Part shown: one piece after another, positions 7,602 through 14,076 of the stretch
Layout: each line of letters begins with the position of its first letter
Numbering within the stretch: position 1 is the stretch's first letter
Source: CAYTOF01 sp964439435
GTDB taxonomy: Bacteria; Bacillota; Clostridia; Oscillospirales; QAMX01
Assembly (NCBI GenBank): GCA_964439435.1
Contig: CAYTOF010000051.1
Location: 1 to 14,817 of the forward strand
Direction: 5' to 3'
DNA length: 14,817 bases
The notes under the pieces: model-generated
The model's database searches: none
What the model was told of the DNA's origin: nothing
Seen by the model: the letters and a program-made list of their open reading frames with translations, nothing else
Program-made: the position numbers and the translations under genes

Positions 7602-7647
7602 AAAACACCGCAAGAAACTGTATGTTGGTTTCTTGCGGTGTTTTTTT
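7602..7647 (+). terminator. Strong intrinsic terminator of the sugar operon
   Basis: A perfect 17-bp stem (7602-7618 with 7628-7644) closes a 9-base loop (TGTATGTTG) and ends in a run of seven T, 15 bases after the isomerase stop codon. The first repeat unit of the array begins directly at the end of the T-run. Confidence 0.95.
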
Positions 7648-7783
7648 ATTCCCCTCCACAGGAGGGGTGGCGCAATGCGCCGGGATGGTTCTACCGGGCT
7701 ACGCCAAATAAAAGTATCTGGACTATTTTATCCAGAAGGCCTTTGACCTATAAAGGAATAAATATATATTTGAGGTTGTTTTA
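7648..7783. repeat. Repeat unit F1, the most diverged complete left-arm unit
   Basis: It has the same 136-bp layout as F2-F4 but differs at several sites, for example CCACAGG for CCATCGG, CAATGCGCCGGGATGG for CAACGCGCCGGGGTGG, and GACTATTTT for GACTGCTTT. This suggests it is older than the other complete units. Confidence 0.85.
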
Positions 7784-8042
7784 ATTCCCCTCCATCGGAG
7801 GGGTGGCGCAACGCGCCGGGGTGGTTCTACCGGGCTACACCGAATAAAAGTATCTGGACTGCTTTATCCAGAAGGCCTTTGACCTATAAAGGAATAAAAA
7901 TTTATTTAAGAGGGGGCAATTCCTCTATCTTGAAGGGAATTAAGGGCAAGGGCCGCTTGATATATAATCCTAAAGCATTATTTTTTAAGTAGCCATCAGG
8001 CACCACCCCACCCTACGGGCACCCCTCCGGTGGAGGGGAATT
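7783..8042. mobile_element. MITE-like element copy 1 (F2 plus R1)
   Basis: A 260-bp unit running from AATTCCCC to GGGGAATT. The left end and the reverse complement of the right end agree at 22 of the first 23 bases (one C/T difference inside the small hairpin loop), then again at GGGTGGT and GGCTAC. It has no coding capacity. It contains hairpins CCCCTCC-ATC-GGAGGGG, GGCGC-AAC-GCGCC and TCTGGA...TCCAGA, and ends in CCCCTCC-GGT-GGAGGGG. Confidence 0.7.
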
Positions 8043-8048
8043 TAGGGC

Positions 8049-8285
8049 CCTTTAGGAATTGATATGCAAAACGTGGTGCTACTCCCACAAGGAAGACAAT
8101 AAAAGCCATGCAAAGGTTCCCCCCCTTCAGAAGGAAGCGTGCTATGCATGTGCGCCTTCGACACGCCCTTTGTGTCGAAGGTGACGGGGTGGTTCTACCG
8201 GACTACACAGAATACAAGTATCTGGGGTTTTATCCAGAATGCCTTTGACCTATTAAAGAGCAAGTATTTTTTTTGGGTTGTTTTT
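8049..8285. repeat. Hybrid unit F': left arm replaced, right half F-like
   Basis: From about 8185 this unit follows the F consensus (CGGGGTGGTTCTACCGG, a TATCTGG...TATCCAGA pair, TTTGACCTAT, and the connecting tail before F3). Its left part is unrelated to F: it carries a run of C followed by TTCAGAAGG and a separate 10-bp hairpin at 8155-8181. It is probably a different subfamily of the same repeat or a recombinant. Confidence 0.65.
8155..8181. repeat. 10-bp perfect hairpin inside unit F'
   Basis: CCTTCGACAC (8155-8164) and GTGTCGAAGG (8172-8181) pair perfectly around a 7-base loop. It occupies the place of the CCCCTCC and GGCGC hairpins of ordinary F units. Confidence 0.7.
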
Positions 8286-8421
8286 ATTCCCCTCCATCGG
8301 AGGGGTGGCGCAACGCGCCGGGGTGGTTCTACCGGGCTACACCGAATAAAAGTATCTGGACTGCTTTATCCAGAAGGCCTTTGACCTATAAAAGAACAAG
8401 TATATATTTGAGGTTGTTTTT
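8286..8421. repeat. Repeat unit F3
   Basis: Its first ~107 bases are identical to F2 and F4 by eye; it then switches to the tail AGAACAAGTATATATTTG that joins one F unit to the next. It corresponds to F1 in the duplicated 400-bp segment. Confidence 0.85.
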
Positions 8422-8680
8422 ATTCCCCTCCATCGGAGGGGTGGCGCAACGCGCCGGGGTGGTTCTACCGGGCTACACCGAATAAAAGTATCTGGACTGC
8501 TTTATCCAGAAGGCCTTTGACCTATAAAGGAATAAAAATTTATTTAAGAGGGGGCAATTCCTCTATCTTGAAGGGAATTAAGGGCAAGGGCCGCTTGATA
8601 TATAATCCTAAAGCATTATTTTTTAAGTAGCCATCAGGCACCACCCCACCCTACGGGCACCCCTCCGGTGGAGGGGAATT
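8422..8680. mobile_element. MITE-like element copy 2 (F4 plus R2)
   Basis: It matches 7784-8042 without any difference that I can see, and the identity continues to 8048/8686 (265 bases). The preceding bases (TATATATTTGAGGTTGTTTT) are shared as well. Perfect identity beside the diverged F1/F3 pair indicates recent duplication or gene conversion of this part. Confidence 0.75.
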
Positions 8681-8685
8681 TAGGG

Positions 8686-8782
8686 CAAGGGCCGTTTGGT
8701 ATATAATCCTAAGCATTATGGTTTGAGGAACCAACAAGAACCACCCCGCCCTACGGGCACCCCTCCACGGTGGAGGGGAATT
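8686..8782. repeat. Repeat unit R3, diverged right-arm unit
   Basis: It follows R2 with a 101-bp period: AAGGGCCG, TATATAATCCTAA, GCATTAT, then ACCACCCCGCCCTACGGGC and the terminal CCCCTCC...GGAGGGGAATT. It differs from R1 and R2 at many sites, so it is an older copy. It ends the array. Confidence 0.8.
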
Positions 8783-8787
8783 AGGGG

Positions 8788-8975
8788 TTTCTCGCTTCAC
8801 GAGTTTTGCGGTTTTAAATCACAAGAAATGTGTATAAGTGTGTGCATGCTGTGGAAAACTCCCGTAATTTGTGCCTGGATTCCACATTTTCACCCTCTCT
8901 TGGGTGAATTATCGCACTTTTTCACATGAACATCATTAACAGCTCGAGACATATAAAGTGCAATCACAAATAAAG
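8788..8975. other. Non-coding gap between repeat array and minus-strand terminator
   Basis: No gene is visible. The stretch has a 7-bp hairpin TTCACCC...GGGTGAA (8889-8908) and three 9-mers matching the relaxed DnaA-box pattern TTWTNCACA on either strand: TGTGTATAA (8829-8837), TGTGGAAAA (8850-8858) and TTTTTCACA (8918-8926). No replication gene is in the window. Confidence 0.4.
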
Positions 8976-9005
8976 AGGCGCCGCGAGAGACTTCCCGCGG
9001 CGCCT
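8971..9005 (-). terminator. Intrinsic terminator of the DUF4838 gene
   Basis: A 10-bp GC-rich stem, AGGCGCCGCG (8976-8985) with CGCGGCGCCT (8996-9005), closes a 10-base loop, 25 bases after the stop codon of the minus-strand gene. On the minus strand it is followed by CTTTATTTG; on the plus strand by TTTTCT, so it may work both ways. Confidence 0.85.
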
Positions 9006-9030
9006 TTTCTATCTGTACAGTGTGATTTTA

Positions 9031-10806
9031 TTATCTGCCCTTGCGCCAAGTCCAGAGGTTGACGCAGGCGCCAAAGCGCTCCTTGTCTTTAAAGAAGGCA
9101 TCTACCTTGGCTTCATATTCTTCCTGCTCGGCCTTTGTCATCTCCTCTTTGACATATTGACGGCAGAAGAGCTCCAGGTATCTCACCGCCAGGCCCGACG
9201 CCCTTGCACGGTCTGCCTCTTTTTCGTCAGCGGCGAGGGCCTCCACCTCTTCCCAGATTTTCAGGGATTCGTCGAGGTTGTTTTCTATGAAGTTCGTGAG
9301 ATAGGTCTTGTCCTTTATCTTCTGATAGGGTTGCGGGATATACTGCTCCCTTTCGGGGTCTTCGCCTGTGCAGCCTGCAAGGTCCACAGGCTCAAAGCAG
9401 GTCATGACTTCGTCCTTTGTCGACTCATGGGTGAGCTCCATATAGCGGCGGACTTTTTTCCAGCCCGCACCGTAGTATCCCTCTAAACAGTCGTCTATGT
9501 GGCTTTGATACTCCTCCTCGCTCATATACGGATTCCAAAGGAGCTTGGACACAACATAGGCCTTCATGGCGCCGAGATCTCCTGAGTTTGTGCGGGGGGT
9601 ATCCTCGGAGAAAACCTGCCTTGCGTTGCTGTCTGCGAAAAATTTTATGTTTTCCCGCAGCACTTCAAAGTTGGGAAAGGGTGCCAAGAAGCCCGCATAG
9701 TTTGTCGTGTAGTCCCAGATGGAGATCTTGTCGCAGATCTCGCCCCATCTGCGCAGCTCGGGGCCGTATTTGCCCAGATTGTAGTCGCAGCCCTCGTCCA
9801 GCACATGTCTGAAGCAGGCCTCTATGGTGCAGTAGCGGATGATGATATTGTGTCTTGGTTTTGTGATTTTGGGGGCTATGCGCGTATACTGATAGGCAAA
9901 GGTGCGCACCAGCACATCGGGGTATTCCTTTTCTACCTCCTGTGCCACGGCGTTGACAAAGCGCAGCATGAGCCCTGAGGGGCTGCCCTCCTCCGCGTCC
10001 ACCGCCGCACAGTTTTCGCATTGGCAATAGTTTTGGTTGTCGTTTTGAGAGACTTCGACGATGTTTTTCTCGGGGTTTTCCGCCATGCGCTTTTTCACAT
10101 TTTCCACCACTATGCGCAGCACATCCGGATTTGTGAGGCAGAGCTGACCCACCTTGCGGTCAAACACATTGCCCGCGGGGATGCGCTCTCCGTCGATGAG
10201 GGAATAGTATTCGGGGTGCTCCTCAAAATATATCTTCGGGTCACACAACGCCTCAAAGGTGTGGCACCAACCGATGCTGCCGAGAATGCCGCCGTAATTT
10301 TCGATGTCTTTCACAGGCCAGGTGTTCATCTTGACCCAGGCGTTGAAAGGGGCATCCTGTGTCACGCTGATCCAGTCGCTGCGGCGGAAGTCAAAGAGGG
10401 GGTTTTGCGCGTCTTTCAGGTTTTTGGGAATATGGGCATCGCCCTCCAAAAGCCTTCCCACACCGGGTTCGTATTTCCGAAAGCCTATGTATTTTTCCAG
10501 GAATGTGAGAGCCGCATAGATGGTGCCGCGGTCAATGGCTCCAAAAAGATGCAAATCGCTCTCATCTGTGGCTATGACAAAGCCGTCAAACTCTATTTCG
10601 CTGCGGTCCATGGGCGAGGCATTGCCGATGTAGATGGAGTAGCTCTCTCCTGTCTCTCTTTCGGGCAACTCCACGCCTGTGGCCTCTTTGATGTGTGCCG
10701 CCAGTTCCCTTGCGGCGCTCTTTTCCGTCTCTGTGGGGTTTTGCGGAAGCACGATGCCGAATTTTTCGATATCTTGTCCGCAGATGGTGATCTTCTTAAT
10801 AGCCAT
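9031..10806 (-). CDS. DUF4838 domain protein, glycoside-hydrolase-like, cytoplasmic
   Basis: 591 residues; GGAGGAG precedes the ATG by a few bases. Residues about 15-105 resemble the N-terminal domain that precedes alpha-glucuronidase/hexosaminidase-type barrels (SAARELAAHIKEATGVELP; a run of short strands to IDRGTIYAALTFLEKYIGFR). Residues about 130-440 carry the DUF4838 hallmark SQNDNQNYCQCENC (253-266), giving a CxCxxC cluster at 261, 263 and 266, and FHTEAL-like CHTFEAL near 181; the C-terminal 150 residues are mostly helical. DUF4838 proteins are found beside polysaccharide-use genes and are thought to be hydrolase-like; activity here is inferred only. There is no signal peptide, so it should act on imported oligosaccharides. 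It lies 62 bases after the kinase gene but a terminator separates them, so it may have its own weak promoter. Confidence 0.85.
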   Translation of the reverse strand: MAIKKITICGQDIEKFGIVLPQNPTETEKSAARELAAHIKEATGVELPERETGESYSIYIGNASPMDRSEIEFDGFVIATDESDLHLFGAIDRGTIYAALTFLEKYIGFRKYEPGVGRLLEGDAHIPKNLKDAQNPLFDFRRSDWISVTQDAPFNAWVKMNTWPVKDIENYGGILGSIGWCHTFEALCDPKIYFEEHPEYYSLIDGERIPAGNVFDRKVGQLCLTNPDVLRIVVENVKKRMAENPEKNIVEVSQNDNQNYCQCENCAAVDAEEGSPSGLMLRFVNAVAQEVEKEYPDVLVRTFAYQYTRIAPKITKPRHNIIIRYCTIEACFRHVLDEGCDYNLGKYGPELRRWGEICDKISIWDYTTNYAGFLAPFPNFEVLRENIKFFADSNARQVFSEDTPRTNSGDLGAMKAYVVSKLLWNPYMSEEEYQSHIDDCLEGYYGAGWKKVRRYMELTHESTKDEVMTCFEPVDLAGCTGEDPEREQYIPQPYQKIKDKTYLTNFIENNLDESLKIWEEVEALAADEKEADRARASGLAVRYLELFCRQYVKEEMTKAEQEEYEAKVDAFFKDKERFGACVNLWTWRKGR

Positions 10807-10854
10807 ATCTCCTCCGTGATTTATATGCGCAGAGGTTGCGCGTATTTACTTTAT

Positions 10855-10885
10855 AAAACCCGAAAGCGTCAGGCTTTCGGGTTTT
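10855..10885 (-). terminator. Terminator overlapping the end of the kinase gene
   Basis: A perfect 13-bp stem, AAAACCCGAAAGC (10855-10867) with GCTTTCGGGTTTT (10873-10885), closes a 5-base loop. On the minus strand its first arm encodes the last residues of the kinase, the stop codon (10871-10869) lies in the loop and first pair, and TTTTATAAAG follows. It probably ends the ECF-kinase transcript just before the DUF4838 gene. Confidence 0.8.
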
Positions 10886-11933
10886 CATATACCAGGTCGC
10901 AGGTCGAACGAATGTCATACTTGTCAAAATACGCATTTTCCTTGGGTATCCACTCGGATAAAAAGACTTTCAACATCTCCGGGCCGTCTCTTCTCAGGAT
11001 ACGCTCTCTCTGTGTCTTTGCGTCCACCGCCAAAAAGACTTTGAGGTCATACATGTTTTCAAAGCGCGGGTGCAGGCTGTATGCCCCCTCCACGACGCTC
11101 ATCTTCATGGGGTCTATCTGATCACTGTCTGTAAAGGTGTTTGTTTTACAGTTATATATTCTGTATGAAAAACCCTCGTCAAAAAATATCTTGGTGATGA
11201 CCTCGTCTTCAAAGCGCACATAGTCCACATTGCCGCCGACCTCTGCCATGCGCTCCTCCGTTCTCTTGTCAAAGGGCACAAAGAAGTCGTCTATGCGCAG
11301 GACATTGCAGCTGTAAACTTCCGCCAGCAGGTCCGCGAGGGAACTCTTGCCCGAGGCCGCGTTGCCGTCAATGGCGATCACGGGGTTGGGCTTTTTGGTA
11401 AGCTTGTCGTCGATGTTCAGAAAAAGGGACATGAAGTCCGTGTATTTTATATCTATAACGCGGTAAGCAGGTTCGTATTTGTCGGCATAGACCTCACTGT
11501 GACGCACGGCCTTGTAGCTTGTCTCTTTGTAGCTTTGCAACACAAATTCGAGTTCTTCGTCTTTAAAGGGCAGCTTGCCCTCGCGGCTCATCGCCCGCAG
11601 CGTGTCAAACTTCTCCTCCAGCCCCTCCGCCGTGCCCTTGTGGGCATTTGCCGTGTTGACAAAAAAGGCGTTGAGGGTCTGCGGCGAAAGGCCCCAAGCC
11701 TTTGCCGCGGCAAGGCTTATCCTGCAAAGGCCGTTGCCGATGTACTCGATGCCTTGTTCCCAACGGGGCTTGACCTTTGAAAGCTCCTCTTCCAACCTCT
11801 CAAGACTGGAGTTCACATCCTCTATAAAGTGCCCCGGCCCAAATTCACTTTGGTGCAAGAGCTTTATGAGGTCGATGATGAGGAGCTTGGGATAGCGCTG
11901 TAAGTGGTCTTCAATTATCTGTTCAGTTTTCAT
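10869..11933 (-). CDS. Two-domain uridine-kinase-like P-loop kinase with an N-terminal helical domain
   Basis: 354 residues. Residues 1 to about 180 form a helical domain (LLHQSEFGPGHFIEDV near 25-40, AVRHSEVYADKYEPAYRVI near 142-160) that I cannot name. Residues about 183-354 are a uridine kinase/phosphoribulokinase-type P-loop domain: Walker A GNAASGKSS (190-198), RIDDFF (213-218), VVEGAYSLHP (280-289) and an arginine-rich lid (RERILRRDG near 308-317). The reaction should be ATP-dependent phosphorylation of a nucleoside, vitamin or sugar hydroxyl in the cytoplasm. The ATG is 4 bases after the stop codon of the ECF S-component gene, with a weak AGGGA in that gene's end, so translation is probably coupled. 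The pairing suggests that the kinase traps the imported compound. The gene ends inside a terminator hairpin. Confidence 0.82.
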   Translation of the reverse strand: MKTEQIIEDHLQRYPKLLIIDLIKLLHQSEFGPGHFIEDVNSSLERLEEELSKVKPRWEQGIEYIGNGLCRISLAAAKAWGLSPQTLNAFFVNTANAHKGTAEGLEEKFDTLRAMSREGKLPFKDEELEFVLQSYKETSYKAVRHSEVYADKYEPAYRVIDIKYTDFMSLFLNIDDKLTKKPNPVIAIDGNAASGKSSLADLLAEVYSCNVLRIDDFFVPFDKRTEERMAEVGGNVDYVRFEDEVITKIFFDEGFSYRIYNCKTNTFTDSDQIDPMKMSVVEGAYSLHPRFENMYDLKVFLAVDAKTQRERILRRDGPEMLKVFLSEWIPKENAYFDKYDIRSTCDLVYENPKA

Positions 11934-11937
11934 TTTA

Positions 11938-12468
11938 TCAGTCCCTGCGGAGCAATTTTGCCCTCTCCAGCAGTATAATTATGGTCGGAATCAAGATGAT
12001 GTGCAGCACAATGCCGGGCCATGCCTTGATGAACGCACCGCCAAGGAAAGCCGCAAAGGTGAAGGTATTGCCCTTTATGCCCGTGAGCACGAGCATCGCA
12101 AGCCCCCAAATAACCCTGCCGCCGAGCATGGAGAGGATGAGGGAGATATAGACATAGAGCGGTTTTTTGGGGAACAGCCTGTAAAACAGACCCGCCAAAA
12201 GCCCGTAGACCGCAAGCTCAAAGGCCATCGCCGCCGCAGTTGGGTAGGGCGGGGGCATGCCAAGGAGTGTGGAGCGCAAAAGAGGCGTGATAAAGCCCAC
12301 CGCCGCCCCCGTCGGGCCGCCCAGGACAAAGCCGCAGAGCAGCACTGAGATGTGCATGGGGGAAAGCATTGCGCCGATTTCAGGGATCTGACCGGTCAAA
12401 AAGGGCAAAACGATGCCGAGTGCAATGAAAAACGCAGCAAGAACCATGTTTCTGATGGACACACGCAT
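11938..12468 (-). CDS. ECF transporter S component, substrate unknown
   Basis: 176 residues, almost entirely hydrophobic, with about six membrane helices (roughly 8-25, 35-50, 52-66, 76-97, 103-128, 137-167). It has the pattern of energy-coupling-factor substrate-binding subunits: MLSPMHISVLLCGFVLGG (34-51) followed by GAAVGFITPLLRS and AMAFELAVYGLLAGLFYR. Such proteins bind a vitamin or similar micronutrient and join a shared EcfA/A'/T module encoded elsewhere; none of those genes is in the window. AGGAG lies 9 bases before the ATG. The kinase gene follows 4 bases after its stop. Related subunits carry pantothenate, pyridoxine, thiamine precursors or other cofactors; the kinase partner makes a phosphorylatable substrate likely. 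Confidence 0.87.
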   Translation of the reverse strand: MRVSIRNMVLAAFFIALGIVLPFLTGQIPEIGAMLSPMHISVLLCGFVLGGPTGAAVGFITPLLRSTLLGMPPPYPTAAAMAFELAVYGLLAGLFYRLFPKKPLYVYISLILSMLGGRVIWGLAMLVLTGIKGNTFTFAAFLGGAFIKAWPGIVLHIILIPTIIILLERAKLLRRD

Positions 12469-12537
12469 TTTGAAATTCTCCTGTGATTTGCGCCGAGATC
12501 ATATCTGATTTCGCACAAGTTTTCTGGTGCTGCCCTT

Positions 12538-12566
12538 ATTTTAAGTTATAACACTCTTTTTGTCAA
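12538..12566 (-). promoter_or_regulatory. Sigma-A promoter of the ECF-kinase operon
   Basis: On the minus strand: TTGACA (12561-12566), a 17-base spacer and TAAAAT (12538-12543). Transcription should start near 12531, leaving a leader of about 60 bases with two small hairpins (GCAC...GTGC and ATCA-GATA-TGAT). The leader is too short for the common vitamin riboswitches and I recognise none. Confidence 0.75.
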
Positions 12567-12602
12567 TCCACCTTTGCCTCATCTTCCGCAAGATTCGTGT
12601 GC

Positions 12603-12632
12603 TAAAAGAAAAATCAAAGCGGCAGCCGCTTT
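12603..12632 (-). terminator. Second terminator-like hairpin behind pyrI
   Basis: AAAGCGGC and GCCGCTTT flank one central base (12616-12632); on the minus strand this gives a 6-bp stem with a 5-base loop followed by GATTTTTCTTTT. It lies 28 bases beyond the first pyrI hairpin and would act as a back-up terminator ahead of the ECF promoter. Confidence 0.55.
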
Positions 12633-12659
12633 CGGATTGCCCTCTTTGCCCATGGCAAC

Positions 12660-12685
12660 AAAAAAGGGAGGAACTCTCCCTTTTT
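12660..12685 (-). terminator. Intrinsic terminator of the pyr operon
   Basis: A perfect 10-bp stem, AAAAAGGGAG (12661-12670) with CTCCCTTTTT (12676-12685), closes a 5-base loop 20 bases after the pyrI stop codon. On the minus strand it ends in six T. Confidence 0.85.
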
Positions 12686-12705
12686 GCAAAATACGGTTTT
12701 GTCGC

Positions 12706-13110
12706 CTATTTCTCGCTGTCGCAGTAAAGGCAGCGGTATATCTCCCCCACCCTCGTGAAAATCTGGTCTATGTCCGGCTCTGCCGAGGTGATGCAGCGGG
12801 GGTTTTTGCATTTTTTTATGTTCACGAGCCGCTCGGGCGGCTTGACATGGAACTTTTTCGTGCGCACACCGTTTTCAATGATGTTGACGGTGATGTGGGG
12901 GTCGATGTATCCGAGGATATCCAGGTCTATATCGATGATTGAGTCTATCTTGATTATGTCTTTTTTGCCCATCTTGACGCTTTTGACGTTCTTGATGATG
13001 GCCACGGAGCAGTCCAGGGCATCCAGATTCAGATATTTGTATATCTCCATGCTGCGCCCGGCCTTGATGTGGTCGATGACATAGCCGTTGTTTATACTGT
13101 CTATATTCAT
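12706..13110 (-). CDS. pyrI: Aspartate carbamoyltransferase regulatory chain
   Basis: 134 residues. The regulatory chain binds effector nucleotides and holds the catalytic trimers together through a zinc domain, setting feedback control of the first committed step of pyrimidine synthesis. The nucleotide-binding part is residues 1 to about 95 (IDHIKAG near 12-18, VKSVKMGKKDIIKID near 42-56), and the zinc domain carries cysteines 101, 106, 127 and 130 in the C-x4-C...C-x2-C arrangement. It is about 20 residues shorter than the E. coli chain, the N-terminal extension being absent, as expected for stand-alone chains in Firmicutes. Its ATG overlaps the pyrB stop by four bases (ATGA), so the two chains are translationally coupled. 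The operon terminates 20 bases downstream. Confidence 0.96.
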   Translation of the reverse strand: MNIDSINNGYVIDHIKAGRSMEIYKYLNLDALDCSVAIIKNVKSVKMGKKDIIKIDSIIDIDLDILGYIDPHITVNIIENGVRTKKFHVKPPERLVNIKKCKNPRCITSAEPDIDQIFTRVGEIYRCLYCDSEK

Positions 13111-14021
13111 ATGTTGACCTCCAGCAACTGCAAAATCAGAGCCATGCGCATGTATTTGCCATACATCACCTGTTTGAAGTAGAGGGCGCGCGGGTCTTTG
13201 TCCACTTCCGGCGCTATTTCGTTGTTGCGCGGGAGAGGATGCAGGATTTTCAGCTCTTTTTTGGCGAAAGCGAGTTTCTTGGTGTCCAAGACATAGGTGT
13301 CTTTCAAGCGCAGATACTCAGCTTCGTTGAAAAACCTCTCCCTCTGAACCCTCGTCATGTAGACGATGTCCAGCTCAGGCAGGCACTCTCCCAGGTTTTG
13401 TGTTTCGCTGTAGCTCATCCCCAGCAGCTCCAGATCCTGGCGAACATATTCCGGTATGCGCAGCTCAGGGGGTGAGATGAAGACAAAGCGTATGTTTTTG
13501 CGTTTGGACATCGCACCCACTAAGGAATGCACGGTACGACCGAATTTGAGATCGCCGCACATGCCGATGGTGAGGTCATCCAGCCTTGAAAGCTCTGCGT
13601 TGATGGTGCACAGGTCCGCCAGTGTCTGTGTAGGGTGATTGTGCCCTCCGTCGCCCGCGTTGATGATGGGGACAGCGGAGCGCATGGCGGCAACCCTCGG
13701 AGCTCCCTCCTTTGGATGCCGCATGGCAATTATGTCCGCATAGCAGCCCACGGTGCGCACGGTGTCCGCCACGCTTTCGCCCTTAGTGGCGGAGGAGACG
13801 GCGGCATCCGAAAAGCCCAACACATGGCCGCCCAGGTCGATCATCGCCGCCTCAAAGCTGAGGCGCGTCCTGGTGCTCGGCTCAAAGAACAATGTGGCAA
13901 GCTTTTTTCTTGCGCAGGCATTTGCGTATTTGTCGGGGTTATTTATGATGTCCTCCGCCGAGCTCAGCAGCATTTCAATGTTTTCGACGGTTAAGTCGTT
14001 CATGTCTATCAAGTGTTGCAT
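13107..14021 (-). CDS. pyrB: Aspartate carbamoyltransferase catalytic chain
   Basis: 304 residues. The enzyme joins carbamoyl phosphate and aspartate to form carbamoyl aspartate in the cytoplasm. A GTG at 14063 in the same frame would add 14 residues but has no ribosome binding site; ATG at 14021 has GGAGAGG five bases upstream and matches the family's normal length. Carbamoyl phosphate is bound by STRTR (49-53), the SATKGES loop supplies Lys80, HPTQ begins at His129, and HPLPR is at 261-265; all key residues are present. It lies 55 bases after pyrE with no terminator between, and overlaps pyrI by four bases. The order pyrE-pyrB-pyrI indicates a single pyrimidine operon reading leftward. Confidence 0.97.
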   Translation of the reverse strand: MQHLIDMNDLTVENIEMLLSSAEDIINNPDKYANACARKKLATLFFEPSTRTRLSFEAAMIDLGGHVLGFSDAAVSSATKGESVADTVRTVGCYADIIAMRHPKEGAPRVAAMRSAVPIINAGDGGHNHPTQTLADLCTINAELSRLDDLTIGMCGDLKFGRTVHSLVGAMSKRKNIRFVFISPPELRIPEYVRQDLELLGMSYSETQNLGECLPELDIVYMTRVQRERFFNEAEYLRLKDTYVLDTKKLAFAKKELKILHPLPRNNEIAPEVDKDPRALYFKQVMYGKYMRMALILQLLEVNI

Positions 14022-14076
14022 AAATCCCTCTCCAACTCGCTTGAAATCTATCGCTTTTCTCACTATATGCGAGGTT

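Larger units (their letters stand above)
7648..8787. repeat. Non-coding array of two related repeat types, order F1-F2-R1-F'-F3-F4-R2-R3
   Basis: The array consists of left-arm units (F, period 136 bp) and right-arm units (R, period 101 bp). F begins ATTCCCCTCC and R ends GGAGGGGAATT, so an F followed by R is bounded by imperfect inverted repeats. The segment F1-F2-R1 (7648-8048) recurs as F3-F4-R2 (8286-8686) at a constant offset of 638 bases. The array lies wholly between two convergent terminators. Because 136 and 101 are not multiples of three, frames shift from unit to unit, and apparent short ORFs here are not genes. No transposase is present. Confidence 0.9.

Noticed and set aside
8139..8485. 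Two overlapping short open frames (81 and 70 codons) with similar peptide segments
   Set aside because: They are readings of the 136-bp F repeats, whose length is not a multiple of three; the same DNA gives the similar peptides in different frames, and there is no ribosome binding site.
7648..8787. CRISPR array
   Set aside because: The repeats are over 100 bp, are directly abutting or nested rather than separated by unique 30-40-bp spacers, and no cas gene is present.
10021..11121. 366-codon plus-strand frame
   Set aside because: It is antisense to the DUF4838 and kinase genes, spans a terminator and has no family features.
12469..12530. Vitamin riboswitch before the ECF S-component gene
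   Set aside because: The leader is only about 60 bases and lacks the conserved cores of thiamine, cobalamin, FMN, folate or preQ1 elements; only two weak hairpins are visible.
14022..14076. PyrR-type attenuator between pyrE and pyrB
   Set aside because: The 55-base gap has no terminator hairpin and no match to the PyrR binding loop that I can see.
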